Positions 7,808 to 16,083 of a stretch of DNA of 64,000 bases are shown here, one piece after another. The notes below the pieces were generated by a model. The model ran no database searches. It was not told the DNA's origin and was given only the letters and a program-made list of their open reading frames with translations. The stretch is from Streptomyces sp. WMMC940. GTDB lineage: Bacteria > Actinomycetota > Actinomycetes > Streptomycetales > Streptomycetaceae. Positions within the stretch are counted from its first letter, which is position 1; every line of letters begins with the position of its first letter. Location of the stretch: NCBI RefSeq assembly GCF_027460265.1, contig NZ_JAPZBC010000001.1, forward strand, positions 1,116,001-1,180,000, read 5' to 3'. Made by a program: the position numbers and the translations under genes.

Positions 7808-8869
7808 ATGCGCTGGGACAATCTCGCCGAGAACGGCCGGAACGCCACGGACCCCGACGGTTCGCCCCTGGCCGGGAGCCCCGCGCTCTTCGGTACGGAC
7901 GCCGTGACCACCCGGACCTTCGACACACCGGAGTTCCGGGGGATGACCTTCCACGAGGTGCGGGCCCGCTCCGTCCTTAACCGGGTGCCCGGAGCCTCCC
8001 GGATGCCGTTCGAATGGACGGTGAACCCCTACCGCGGCTGCACACACGCCTGCGTGTACTGCTTCGCCCGCAAGACCCACAGCTATCTGGACCTCGACAC
8101 CGGGCACGGATTCGACAGCCAGATCGTCGTCAAGATCAACGCCCCGGAGGTGCTGCGCCGTCAGCTGGCCTCCCGGCGCTGGCAGGGCGCGCACGTCGCC
8201 ATGGGCACCAATGTCGACTGCTACCAGCGAGCGGAGGGGCGCTACCGGCTGATGCCCGGCATCATCGGCGCCCTGCGCGACCACGCCAACCCCTTCTCGA
8301 TCCTCACCAAGGGCACGCTGATCCTGCGCGACCTGGATCTGCTGCGCCAGGCGGCGGACGTGACCGATGTCGGCATCTCCGTGTCGGTCGGCTTCACCGA
8401 CCGCGAGCTGTGGCGGTCCGTGGAACCGGGCACGCCGGCACCGGAGCGGCGGCTCAACGTGGTCCGGGCGCTCGCGGACCACGGCATCGGTTGCGCGGTG
8501 CTGATGGCGCCGGTGATTCCCTTCCTCGGGGACCACCCGGACCAGCTGCGCGCGACCGTGCGGGCGGTCGCCTCGGCCGGGGCGACGTCCGTGACCCCGC
8601 TGGTGCTGCATCTGCGGCCCGGCGCGCGTGAGTGGTTCACGGCCTGGCTGGCGCGGGAACACCCGCACCTGGTGCGCCGATACGAACGGCTCTACGCGGA
8701 GGGCGCCTACGCCCCCAGGTGGTACCAGCGGCGGATCACCCGTCATGTGCACGAGCTGGCCACGGAATTCGGCATCGGTCCGGAGCGGCGGGGCGCGCGG
8801 AGGCGCGTTCCGACCCCGGCGGAGCCCTCCCTCGCCGAGCCCGCGGCCACCCAGCTCACCCTGCTCTGA
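7808..8869 (+). CDS. Rv2578c family radical SAM protein
   Basis: A 353-residue [4Fe-4S] radical SAM protein. The cluster-binding motif C78-x3-C82-x2-C85 is in NPYRGCTHACVYCFA, the arrangement seen in the Rv2578c/SplB-like (spore photoproduct lyase-related) group. The conserved THSYLDLD, GTNVDCYQRAEG and ILTKGTLILRDLDLL segments follow. ATG 7808 has AGGAGG six bases upstream. A perfect SOS-box core precedes it, which fits a DNA-damage-inducible gene; the mycobacterial homologue Rv2578c has been linked to the damage response (recalled family knowledge, not verified here). Reaction and substrate are unknown; repair or modification of nucleic acid is a reasonable guess only. Confidence 0.9.
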   Translation: MRWDNLAENGRNATDPDGSPLAGSPALFGTDAVTTRTFDTPEFRGMTFHEVRARSVLNRVPGASRMPFEWTVNPYRGCTHACVYCFARKTHSYLDLDTGHGFDSQIVVKINAPEVLRRQLASRRWQGAHVAMGTNVDCYQRAEGRYRLMPGIIGALRDHANPFSILTKGTLILRDLDLLRQAADVTDVGISVSVGFTDRELWRSVEPGTPAPERRLNVVRALADHGIGCAVLMAPVIPFLGDHPDQLRATVRAVASAGATSVTPLVLHLRPGAREWFTAWLAREHPHLVRRYERLYAEGAYAPRWYQRRITRHVHELATEFGIGPERRGARRRVPTPAEPSLAEPAATQLTLL

Positions 8870-9057
8870 CCGCCGGCCGGGACGAGGGACGCCGGCCGCG
8901 GCGTGCCGGGCCCGACGACCGTCCGGACCGCCTGAAGCCGAACAGACACTCACCAAACGGGTCTTTTCCCAAAGAAACATGCCTCGCCGGTTGATATCGG
9001 GGAAATCTGTCCCGGGGCTCTGCCGTCCGGGCGCGCCCCGCCATCCCGGGAGGACAT

Positions 9058-10647
9058 GTGAACAGACGGGCAGGAGTGCTGGTCGCCATGGGGGCGACGG
9101 TGGCCGGACTGGTGACCGGTGCGCCGTCCGCCGCGACCGCGGGCCCCGTGGCCCCGCACGCCGCGGCGCTGGAATGGGCCGGCTGCGCGACCGAGGAGCA
9201 CCCGAGGCTCGAATGCGCCTCGCTCCAGGTGCCGCTGGACCACGACGACCCGCAGGGCACGAAGATCACGCTCGCGCTGTCGCGGATCCGGCACACGGCG
9301 AAGACCTTCCAGGGACCGCTGCTGGTCAACCCGGGCGGCCCGGGCGCCTCCGGCCTGAAGACCGCCGGGTTCGTCGCCGCCTCGCTGCCCGCCGGGCTGG
9401 CGGCGCAGTACGACGTGATCGGCTTCGACCCCCGCGGTGTGGGCAGGTCACGTCCGGCGCTCGACTGCCGTCCCGGGCACTTCGCGCCGGTACGCCCCGA
9501 CTCGCTGCCGCTGGACCGGAAGACCGAGCTGGTCAACCTCTCCAGGGCCCGCTCCTTCGCCCTGGGCTGTGCGACCCGGCACGCCGAGCTGCTGCCCCAC
9601 ATGAGCACGGTCAGCATGGCGAAGGACCTGGACCTCGTCCGGCAGGCCCTGGGGGCCGCCAGGATCAACTATCTCGGGTACTCCTACGGCACCTACCTCG
9701 GAGCCGTGTACGCCAAGCACTTCCCCGGGCGAGTGCGACGCGCCGTGCTCGACTCCGTGGTCGCCCCGGACAGGGTCTGGTACCGCGCCAACCTGGCCCA
9801 GAACCTGGGATTCGACGCGCGCCACAAGGCGTTCACCGCCTGGGTGGCGAAACACCACACGACGTACCGGCTCGGCAGCGACCCGGCGCGGGTGGAGGCC
9901 GCGTGGTACGCGATGCGCGCCTCCCTCGCCGAGGCGCCCGTGGGGGGCGAGATCGGTCCGGCCGAGCTCGAGGACACCTTCCTGCCGGGCGGCTACTACA
10001 ACGGCTTCTGGCCGTACCTCGCGGACGCCTTCGCGGCATTCGCCCGCGGCCGGGACACCGGGCCGCTGCTGGAGGTGTACCGGACCTTCGCCGCGGTCGA
10101 CCGGGAGGGTGAGAACGCCTACTCCGTCTACGCGGCGGTGCAGTGCAGGGACGCCGCCTGGCCCCGTGACTGGGGCACGTGGCGCCTGGACAACCGGGCG
10201 GCCCACGCCAAGGCCCCGTTCTCCACCTGGAACAACGCCTGGTACAACGCCCCGTGTCTGTTCTGGCCCGTCGCGCCGCTCGACCGGACGGACGTCACCA
10301 ACGACAAGGTGCCGCCGGTGCTGATCCTCCAGGCCACGGACGACGCGGCGACCCCGTACGAGGGGGCCGTCACCGTCCACCGCGCGCTGCGGGGTTCCCG
10401 GCTCGTCGTCGAGCAGGGCGGCGGCAACCACGCCACCTCGCTGAGCGGGAACGCCTGCATGGACCGCCATGTGACGGACTATCTGGCCACCGGGAAGCTC
10501 CCTCCGGCCGCGGCCACCGGCGAGGCGGACGCGTTCTGCGCGACGGGGCGGGAGCCGCAGCCGCTGAAGCCGGGGGTGCGCACGGGCGTGCCGGATGCGG
10601 ACAGGGCGGGTGCCGCGCTGCACCGGCTCCTCGGTCACCGCAACTGA
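9058..10647 (+). CDS. Secreted alpha/beta-hydrolase, tripeptidyl aminopeptidase (TAP/SlpD family)
   Basis: A 529-residue exported serine peptidase that cleaves tripeptides from the N-terminus of proteins or peptides outside the cell. A signal peptide is visible (positive MNRRAG, hydrophobic VLVAMGATVAGLVTG, then Ala-rich cleavage region near residue 30). The nucleophile elbow GYSYGTYLG places the serine near residue 208; ILQATDDAATPYEG supplies the aspartate and GGGNHATSL the histidine, within the C-terminal TAP-like domain. The GFDPRGVGRS and NPGGPGASG (oxyanion) motifs are typical of S33 peptidases. GTG 9058 has GGAGG just upstream. It appears monocistronic: a perfect 14-bp hairpin follows. 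Substrate specificity is from family knowledge. Confidence 0.92.
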   Translation: MNRRAGVLVAMGATVAGLVTGAPSAATAGPVAPHAAALEWAGCATEEHPRLECASLQVPLDHDDPQGTKITLALSRIRHTAKTFQGPLLVNPGGPGASGLKTAGFVAASLPAGLAAQYDVIGFDPRGVGRSRPALDCRPGHFAPVRPDSLPLDRKTELVNLSRARSFALGCATRHAELLPHMSTVSMAKDLDLVRQALGAARINYLGYSYGTYLGAVYAKHFPGRVRRAVLDSVVAPDRVWYRANLAQNLGFDARHKAFTAWVAKHHTTYRLGSDPARVEAAWYAMRASLAEAPVGGEIGPAELEDTFLPGGYYNGFWPYLADAFAAFARGRDTGPLLEVYRTFAAVDREGENAYSVYAAVQCRDAAWPRDWGTWRLDNRAAHAKAPFSTWNNAWYNAPCLFWPVAPLDRTDVTNDKVPPVLILQATDDAATPYEGAVTVHRALRGSRLVVEQGGGNHATSLSGNACMDRHVTDYLATGKLPPAAATGEADAFCATGREPQPLKPGVRTGVPDADRAGAALHRLLGHRN

Positions 10648-10678
10648 CGTACCGGTCGATGTGGCGCCGCCCGGTTCT

Positions 10679-10722
10679 CCCGCCGGCGGTGCCGGGCCCG
10701 GCGACCCAGCACCGCCGGCGGG
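10679..10722 (+). terminator. Hairpin terminator after the TAP peptidase gene
   Basis: CCCGCCGGCGGTGC at 10679-10692 pairs perfectly with GCACCGCCGGCGGG at 10709-10722 across a 16-base loop. It follows the peptidase stop by about 30 bases and also lies downstream of the convergent HEAT gene, so it may work in both directions. There is no T run, as is usual in Streptomyces. Confidence 0.6.
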
Positions 10723-10857
10723 CGGCGCGCGGTCGGTGGCGTGCGCCAGGACGAGCCCGTGAACACGCGCCTCGCGCCTCCGGCCACGGGAGCGCCCCCG
10801 GGCCGATGGGGCGGAGGAGCCGTTCGAAGTGGACGGCGTCGCCGTGCCCGAGGCGCG

Positions 10858-11433
10858 TCACCGCAGGCGGCTGAGCGCCGCGGAGGCGGCGGCGGACAGG
10901 CGGGGGTGGGCCAGCGCGGACTCCAGGACCGGACGGGCGCGCTCGTCGGCGAGTGCGCCGAGCCCTTCCACGCAGGCCAGGGCGACGCGCCAGTGCGGGT
11001 CGCCGGGGACGAGTCTCCGGCCGAGGGTGGTGATGAGCGCCGGGGCGGACTCGGGGGCGCGCAGGGTGGTGAGGAGCCGTACGGGGACGAGGGCGTAGGC
11101 GACGCGCACTTCGTTGGTCGCGAGGGCGGCGGCGGCCGCCGCGGTACGGGGGTCGCCGAGCCTGCTCAGGGCGTGGGAGGCGGAGAGGCAGCGCTCCGGA
11201 TCGCGGTGGTTGAGCAGCAGCACGAGCGGTTCGAAGGAACGGCGGTCACCGGCGCAGCCGAGCCGGAAAGCGGCTATCTCCCGCGCCCACAGCGGCAGTC
11301 GGGTCTGGGTCAGCACGGTGGCCAGGGCGTCGGGGTCCGCGATCGCGGTCAGTCGCCTGTGCAGTTCGTCGTCCGCCGGCCCGGTCAGCTCGCGGCGGGT
11401 GCGGCGGGTCAGATCCTCGAGATCCGCGTCCAT
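10858..11433 (-). CDS. HEAT-repeat domain protein
   Basis: A 191-residue, wholly helical protein starting at ATG 11433. Repeating pairs of helices of HEAT/PBS-lyase type are visible, for example LPLWAREIAAFRLGCAG, then DPERCLSASHALSRLGD, PESAPALITTLGRRL and WRVALACVEGLGALAD, each unit about 30 residues. Such proteins are scaffolds for protein-protein contact; no catalytic motif is seen. It converges with the peptidase gene and has no close same-strand partner, so context gives no clue to its partner. Conserved hypothetical. Confidence 0.75.
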   Translation of the reverse strand: MDADLEDLTRRTRRELTGPADDELHRRLTAIADPDALATVLTQTRLPLWAREIAAFRLGCAGDRRSFEPLVLLLNHRDPERCLSASHALSRLGDPRTAAAAAALATNEVRVAYALVPVRLLTTLRAPESAPALITTLGRRLVPGDPHWRVALACVEGLGALADERARPVLESALAHPRLSAAASAALSRLR

Positions 11434-11536
11434 GCGAGCAGCCTAGGGCGCGCGCCCGCGGCCGGTGGGGCTCTTCGCGGATCGCCCCCGGGCGGACGCG
11501 GACGCGCGATCTCCGGGCCCGCCGGGGGAGTGACGG

Positions 11537-11615
11537 CCCGGCCGTGGGCCCGCTCACCCGCGCGACGCGGCCCCGCCGACGCCCGGCGCCGGACGCCCCG
11601 GCCGTGGGCCCGCTC
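11537..11615. repeat. 19-bp direct repeat at 60-bp spacing
   Basis: CCCGGCCGTGGGCCCGCTC occurs identically at 11537-11555 and 11597-11615, exactly 60 bases apart, in non-coding DNA. Confidence 0.7.
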
Positions 11616-11845
11616 CCTGCACGCGCCGCGGCCCGGGCGCCGTGCCCCACGGCCACCCGGCACCCCGAGCACGCCGTGCCCCCGCCCCCGCAGAGATCGG
11701 CACAGCGCACGCCGCACGCCCGGCGCGCGCCGGAACCGCGGACCGGCCCGGCTCCGGCCACCCCGCGGACGAGCCCTGTCGTTCCGACCGGCGCGGTTCA
11801 CTCCGTGGCGGCGCAGATCACATCCACGCAGGGCTGGCGCGCTCG

Positions 11846-11859
11846 TTACCCGCGAGTTA
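11846..11859. promoter_or_regulatory. Candidate TetR-type operator TTACCCGCGAGTTA
   Basis: TTACCCGCGAGTTA is an imperfect palindrome around CGCG, of the form TnACnCGCGnGTnA that resembles operators of actinobacterial TetR regulators of acyl-CoA metabolism. TTAATCT overlaps its right half and could be a -10 element for the 3-hydroxyacyl-CoA dehydrogenase gene. The regulator could be the TetR protein encoded at 14204 but nothing proves it. Confidence 0.35.
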
Positions 11860-12131
11860 ATCTCATGTGAGCGGGCAACACCCGCTCTGCTCTCGGCGGC
11901 CTGGTGACGCAGCCGCTCGGGGGTGACTCCCAGGCCCCACGGCCGGGGAGAGCCAGTCGGTTCGGCAGTTCAGTACGGCGTGACTCCGGGACAGGGTCCG
12001 TCGCCATCCTCATCGCGACACGCACTCTGCGCGTGCCGCGCGCCCCCTCCGGTCCGCGGACGCGGACCGCCCTCGGCGCCCTGCGGCACGTACGCCCTCC
12101 CTCAGTCGTCACTCACTCCTGGAGTCCCGTG

Positions 12132-13914
12132 ATGGACACCCCTCTCTCCACCATCGCCGTCGTCGGTCTCGGCACCATGGGCACCGGTATCGCCGAGGTG
12201 CTCGCCCGCGCCGGGCGTGAGGTCATCGGCATCGACGTCAGCGAGACCGCCGCGCGCCACGCCGTCACCGCCCTCGAAGCTTCCACCGCGCGCGCCGTGC
12301 AGCGCGAGCGCATCACCGAGGGGGAGCGGCGGAACGTCCTGGCCCGTTTCCGCACCTTCTCCGACCTCCAGGCGGCGGCCGAGGCCGACCTCGTGATCGA
12401 GGTCGTTCCCGAGTCGTACGAGCTGAAGCAGCAGGTCTTCCGGGAACTCGACGCCGTCGTCCGCCCCGGGACGATCCTCGCCACCGGCACCAACGCGCTG
12501 TCCGTGACCCGGCTCGCCGCCGACTCGGCGCACCCCGAGCGGGTTCTCGGCATGCACTTCTTCAACCCGGCCCCCGCGATGCGCCTGGTCGAGGTCGTCT
12601 CCTCGGTGCTGACCGCGCCGCAGGCGGTGGAGGCCGTCACCGCGCTCGCCCGCGACCTCGGCAAGGAGCCGGTCGCCGTCGGCGACCGCCCCGGATTCGT
12701 CGCGGACGGGCTGCTCTTCGGGTACCTCAACCAGGGCCGCCGCCATGTACGAGGCGAAGTACGCCTCCCGTGAGGACATCGACGCCGCGATGAAGCTCGG
12801 CTGCGGGCTGCCGATGGGCCCGCTGGCGCTGCTCGACCTGATCGGCATCGACACGGCCCGCACCGTCCTCGAGGCCATGTACGCCGAGTCCCACGACCGG
12901 CTGCACGCTCCCGCGCCGATCCTGAAGCAGCTCAGCGAGGCGGGGCTGACCGGCCGCAAGTCGGGCCGCGGCTTCTACACCTACGAGGCCCCGGACAGCG
13001 GCACGGTCGTCCGCGACGCCCTGACGCCGCTGGAGACCGCCCAGTCCGCCGGCGGCCGCCCCGTGCGTTCGGTCGGCGTGGCCGGTTCCGGCACGATGGC
13101 CGGCGGGATCGCGGAGGTGTTCGCGAAGGCCGGTTACGACGTGGTCCTCGCCGCTCGCAGCCAGGAGAAGGCGGAGACCGCCAAGTCCCGTATCGCCAAG
13201 TCGCTTTCGCGCTCCGTCGACAAGGGCCGGCTGACCGCCGAGGCCCGGGACGAGACGCTGGCGCGGATCACTCCGGCCGGGTCGCTGGACGCCTTCGCGG
13301 AGGTCGATCTGGCCCTGGAGGCCGTCGCGGAGGACCTCGAGGTCAAGCAGCAGCTGTTCGCGACGCTCGACAAGATCTGCAAGCCGGGCGCGGTCCTCGC
13401 CACCACGACGTCCTCACTGCCCGTCGTCGCCTGCGCCCGCGCCACCTCGCGTCCCCAGGACGTCATCGGGATGCACTTCTTCAACCCGGCCCCGGCGATG
13501 AAGCTCGTCGAGGTGGTCCGCACGGTCCTGACCTCGGACGACGTCCACGCCACGGTCCGCGGGGTGACGGCGAGGATCAAGAAGCACCCCGTCGACTGCG
13601 GTGACCGCGCCGGCTTCATCGTGAACGCCCTGCTGTTCCCGTACCTGAACAACGCGATCAAGATGGTGGAGGAGCACTACGCGACCCTCGACGACATCGA
13701 CGCGGCGATGAAGCTCGGCGGCGGATACCCGATGGGGCCCTTCGAACTGCTCGACGTGGTCGGTCTCGACGTCTCCCTCGCCATCGAGAAGGTGCTGCAC
13801 CGGGAGTTCCGCGACCCGGGTCTGGCCCCGGCGCCGCTGCTCGAGCACCTCGTGGCCGCGGGCTGCCTCGGCCGCAAGACGGGCCGCGGCTTCCGCGAAT
13901 ATGCCCGGCGCTGA
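12132..13914 (+). pseudogene. 3-hydroxyacyl-CoA dehydrogenase, two-domain form, interrupted by a one-base frameshift
   Basis: The gene would encode about 593 residues with two complete 3-hydroxybutyryl-CoA dehydrogenase modules in tandem, oxidising (S)-3-hydroxyacyl-CoA with NAD. Each module has a Rossmann motif (VVGLGTMGTGIAEV and VAGSGTMAGGIAEV), the catalytic MHFFNPAPAM segment and a C-terminal GYPMGPFELLD-type dimer domain. Frame 1 runs from ATG 12132 and breaks at GYLNQ; translation resumes in another frame at AAAMYEAKYA. An extra G in the GGG run at 12734-12736 accounts for the shift exactly: removing one G restores an uninterrupted frame. ATG 12132 has GGAG upstream. It stands before the TetR gene and ethylmalonyl-CoA operon, where it probably feeds crotonyl-CoA precursors. 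Whether the shift is real or a sequencing error cannot be told here. Confidence 0.85.
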
Positions 13915-14203
13915 TTCCGGCCGCGCGAACCGAGCGGGCGGCCGACGGCGGGGAGCGTGGGTCGAGGAGCGGGTCGACGGCCCAGTCCGGCAAGGCGGAG
14001 GAGGAGAGCGCCGGCGTCCCCTCCCGTACCCGAAGGGCGATCGGGAAGGCGCTGCGCGCGACGACGCAGCCGGGCGGCAGCCATCGGCCCGCGACTCCGC
14101 GGACCCCGGCGTCGGCCGCCCGGCCTGGGGCGGGCTGCTGGACGGAGCGGGCGGCCCGCCCCTGGAGGCGCAGCCCCCTGCGCAGATGCAGTACGTTCAG
14201 GGC

Positions 14204-15040
14204 ATGTCCCAGCCCGCTGACGCCCACCGACGCACCTCCCGGAACTCCGCCGCGCCCGCGACGTCCGACGCCCCCGAGAGCGCCGCAGGCAGCCGCGCCG
14301 CCGCCCAGCGGCTCAAGATGCGCCGGGAGCTGGCGGCGGCCGCGATGGAATTGTTCGCGACCAAGGGGTACGAGGCGACGACCGTCGACGAGATCGCCGC
14401 GGCGGCCGGGGTCGCCCGGCGCACCTTCTTCCGGCACTTCCGCTCCAAGGAAGAGGCGATCTTCCCCGACCACGACGACACGCTCGTGCGGGCCGAGGCC
14501 GTGCTGAACGCCGCTCCGGCCCATGAGCACCCGCTCGACACGGTGTGCCGGGGCATCAAGGAAGTCATGAGGATGTACGCGGCGTCCCCGGCGGTGTCCG
14601 TCGAGCGGTACCGACTGACCCGCGAGGTACCGACGCTGCGGGAGCGGGAGATCGCCTCGGTGGCCCGCTACGAGCGGCTTTTCACCCGCTATCTGCTGGG
14701 CCACTTCGACGAGCGCGACCACCACGCCGGCAACGACGATCCGCTGCTGGCCGAAGTCGCGGCGTCCGCGGTGGTCACCGCGCACAACCATGTGCTGAGG
14801 CGCTGGCTGCGGGCGGGCGGCCAGGGCGACGTGGAGGCTCAGCTCGACCACGCCTTCGCCATCGTCCGCGAGACGTTCGGCTCCGGTATCGGCGCGGGCC
14901 GCGCCGGGGCGGAACGCGCCCCCGCCCCCGCCGCCGCGCAGGTGCGGACGGGCGACGAGGTCCTGGTCGCGGTGGCCCGCACGGACGCCCCGCTGCCCGA
15001 GGTGATGCGCACGATCGAGGAAGCGCTGCGCCGCCGCTGA
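14204..15040 (+). CDS. TetR/AcrR family transcriptional regulator
   Basis: A 278-residue regulator starting at ATG 14204. A disordered Ala/Ser-rich N-terminus of about 30 residues precedes the TetR DNA-binding domain: RRELAAAAMELFATKGYEAT, then VDEIAAAAGVARRTFFRHF and the RSKEEAIF helix. The C-terminal ligand domain ends with an unusual tail (residues about 230-278) that looks like a separate small helical extension. It lies between the hydroxyacyl-CoA dehydrogenase gene and ccr in the same direction and is closed by its own terminator, so it is most likely the local regulator of the ethylmalonyl-CoA genes, sensing a CoA thioester; this is inference from position. Confidence 0.9.
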   Translation: MSQPADAHRRTSRNSAAPATSDAPESAAGSRAAAQRLKMRRELAAAAMELFATKGYEATTVDEIAAAAGVARRTFFRHFRSKEEAIFPDHDDTLVRAEAVLNAAPAHEHPLDTVCRGIKEVMRMYAASPAVSVERYRLTREVPTLREREIASVARYERLFTRYLLGHFDERDHHAGNDDPLLAEVAASAVVTAHNHVLRRWLRAGGQGDVEAQLDHAFAIVRETFGSGIGAGRAGAERAPAPAAAQVRTGDEVLVAVARTDAPLPEVMRTIEEALRRR

Positions 15041-15049
15041 CGGCGTCAT

Positions 15050-15098
15050 GCCGGGCGGCCCGCCGGACGACGTCGACCGAGCGGACGGGCCGCCCGGC
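15050..15098 (+). terminator. Hairpin terminator after the TetR gene
   Basis: GCCGGGCGGCCCG at 15050-15062 pairs perfectly with CGGGCCGCCCGGC at 15086-15098 (13-bp stem, 23-base loop), ten bases after the TetR stop. It separates the regulator from the ccr operon. Confidence 0.65.
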
Positions 15099-15185
15099 GG
15101 AGCCGTTGCGCTCCGGAGCGTGGGGTTCCGCCGGCTCAGGGACGTCAGCCCCCTCGCCTTGGCTCGAACCCCGCCCTCCGGACGG

Positions 15186-15262
15186 GGGCGGCGAACCCGG
15201 CTCCGCACCTGACCACAGGCCGAGGGCGGCGGACCCGGCTCCGGCAATCTGATCACAGGCCG
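15186..15262. repeat. Imperfect 38-bp tandem duplication
   Basis: Copy A (15186-15222) and copy B (15224-15262) share GGGCGGCG(A/G)ACCCGGCTCCG and end in GA(C/T)CACAGGCCG, differing by a few substitutions and small indels. Non-coding, function unknown. Confidence 0.6.
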
Positions 15263-15809
15263 GGCACGGCCCGGCACGCTCAGGCCGCGCGGGAACCGGG
15301 ACACGGCGCCGGCCGCGCGGGGGCTCGCCGGTGCGAACCGGCCGGAGGCCCGCCCGGCCGTGGCACGGGGGCGGCGTGGCACGCGGGGCGGGACCGCCGG
15401 CCCCTCCCTCCCCACGAACACGGCTGCGAGCGGCACGAGTTCCGCTGCCCGACGGGCCCGAGGCCGTCCCCGGGCTCGTATCACCGCCGGTGCGCTGCCC
15501 GGCCGCCCGGCCGCGGAGCGCACCGACGGACACGCGAAGCCGGGTGGCCGTCCATCGCCGGGCAGACCCCGGCGGTGACCGATGCGGGTCCGGCCGGGAG
15601 CGCGAGGACGGCACCGAGGCCAGGGGTGCGTCCATGACATAGACCACAACGCGATCACCGAACGGACACGGGTGGGCACTCCGCGCAGGCCCAGCCCCTC
15701 CCAGCGGGTCGTTTGCGCAGGTCAGACCTTAAATTCGATCGATCATCGCTCATGCGTGACGCGGAGATTGCATGTGAGTGAAATTGTTGGCACGCAGTGT
15801 CTTGCGGGC

Positions 15810-15824
15810 TGGCACGGCGTGCCA
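15810..15824. promoter_or_regulatory. 15-bp palindrome in the ccr leader
   Basis: TGGCACG-G-CGTGCCA is a perfect inverted repeat around a central G. A related half-site TTGGCACG lies at 15787-15794. It is about 260 bases before the ccr start and is a candidate operator for the adjacent TetR protein. Confidence 0.45.
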
Positions 15825-16083
15825 TACGTTGAAGTTGTCCGGGCGGCCGGCGTGCAGAGAACTCTCGTACGCCGGCTGTCCCCGCAAGCCACCCGGCTCG
15901 CGCGCCCGGACGCCTGCGTCACAGGCAACCTCCCGCGCACACCAGCGCTGCCGGCACCACCCGCCGAACCGACGGCACACCTCCACAGAAGCAGCACTCC
16001 CCGACGTTCCCCTCAGCGCTCTCGTCCGCGAGACGCCTCCCCCGCCCCCGGGCCGGGGAGACACCATTCGCCGGAGGCACACC

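Larger units (their letters stand above)
11434..12131. other. Long non-coding interval and leader of the hydroxyacyl-CoA dehydrogenase gene
   Basis: About 700 bases with no supportable gene. It contains a 19-bp direct repeat (11537-11555 and 11597-11615), a candidate operator at 11846-11859, and a short hairpin AGCGGG-CAACA-CCCGCT at 11870-11886. If transcription starts near the operator, the dehydrogenase mRNA has a leader of about 260 bases. Confidence 0.5.
15099..16083. other. Long non-coding interval and leader of the ccr operon
   Basis: Almost 1 kb without a supportable gene. The left half is GC-rich and carries two imperfect tandem copies of a 38-bp unit (15186-15262). The right half becomes locally AT-richer (15728-15800) and holds the palindrome at 15810-15824. 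The frame upstream of the ccr start stays open to 15778 but its translation has no resemblance to Ccr, so the leader is probably untranslated and roughly 250-300 bases long. Confidence 0.5.

Noticed and set aside
15160..15200. tRNA T-arm-like word GGCTCGAACCCC
   Set aside because: No cloverleaf or acceptor stem can be folded around it; it lies in a repeat-rich non-coding stretch.
15810..15826. Sigma-54-like promoter (TGGCAC ... GC) before ccr
   Set aside because: The second element does not match TTGCW at the right spacing and Streptomyces lacks RpoN; the perfect palindrome explains the word better.
15778..16083. Extended N-terminus of Ccr
   Set aside because: The open frame upstream of GTG 16084 has no similarity to Ccr and lacks an RBS; the shorter protein has the normal family length.
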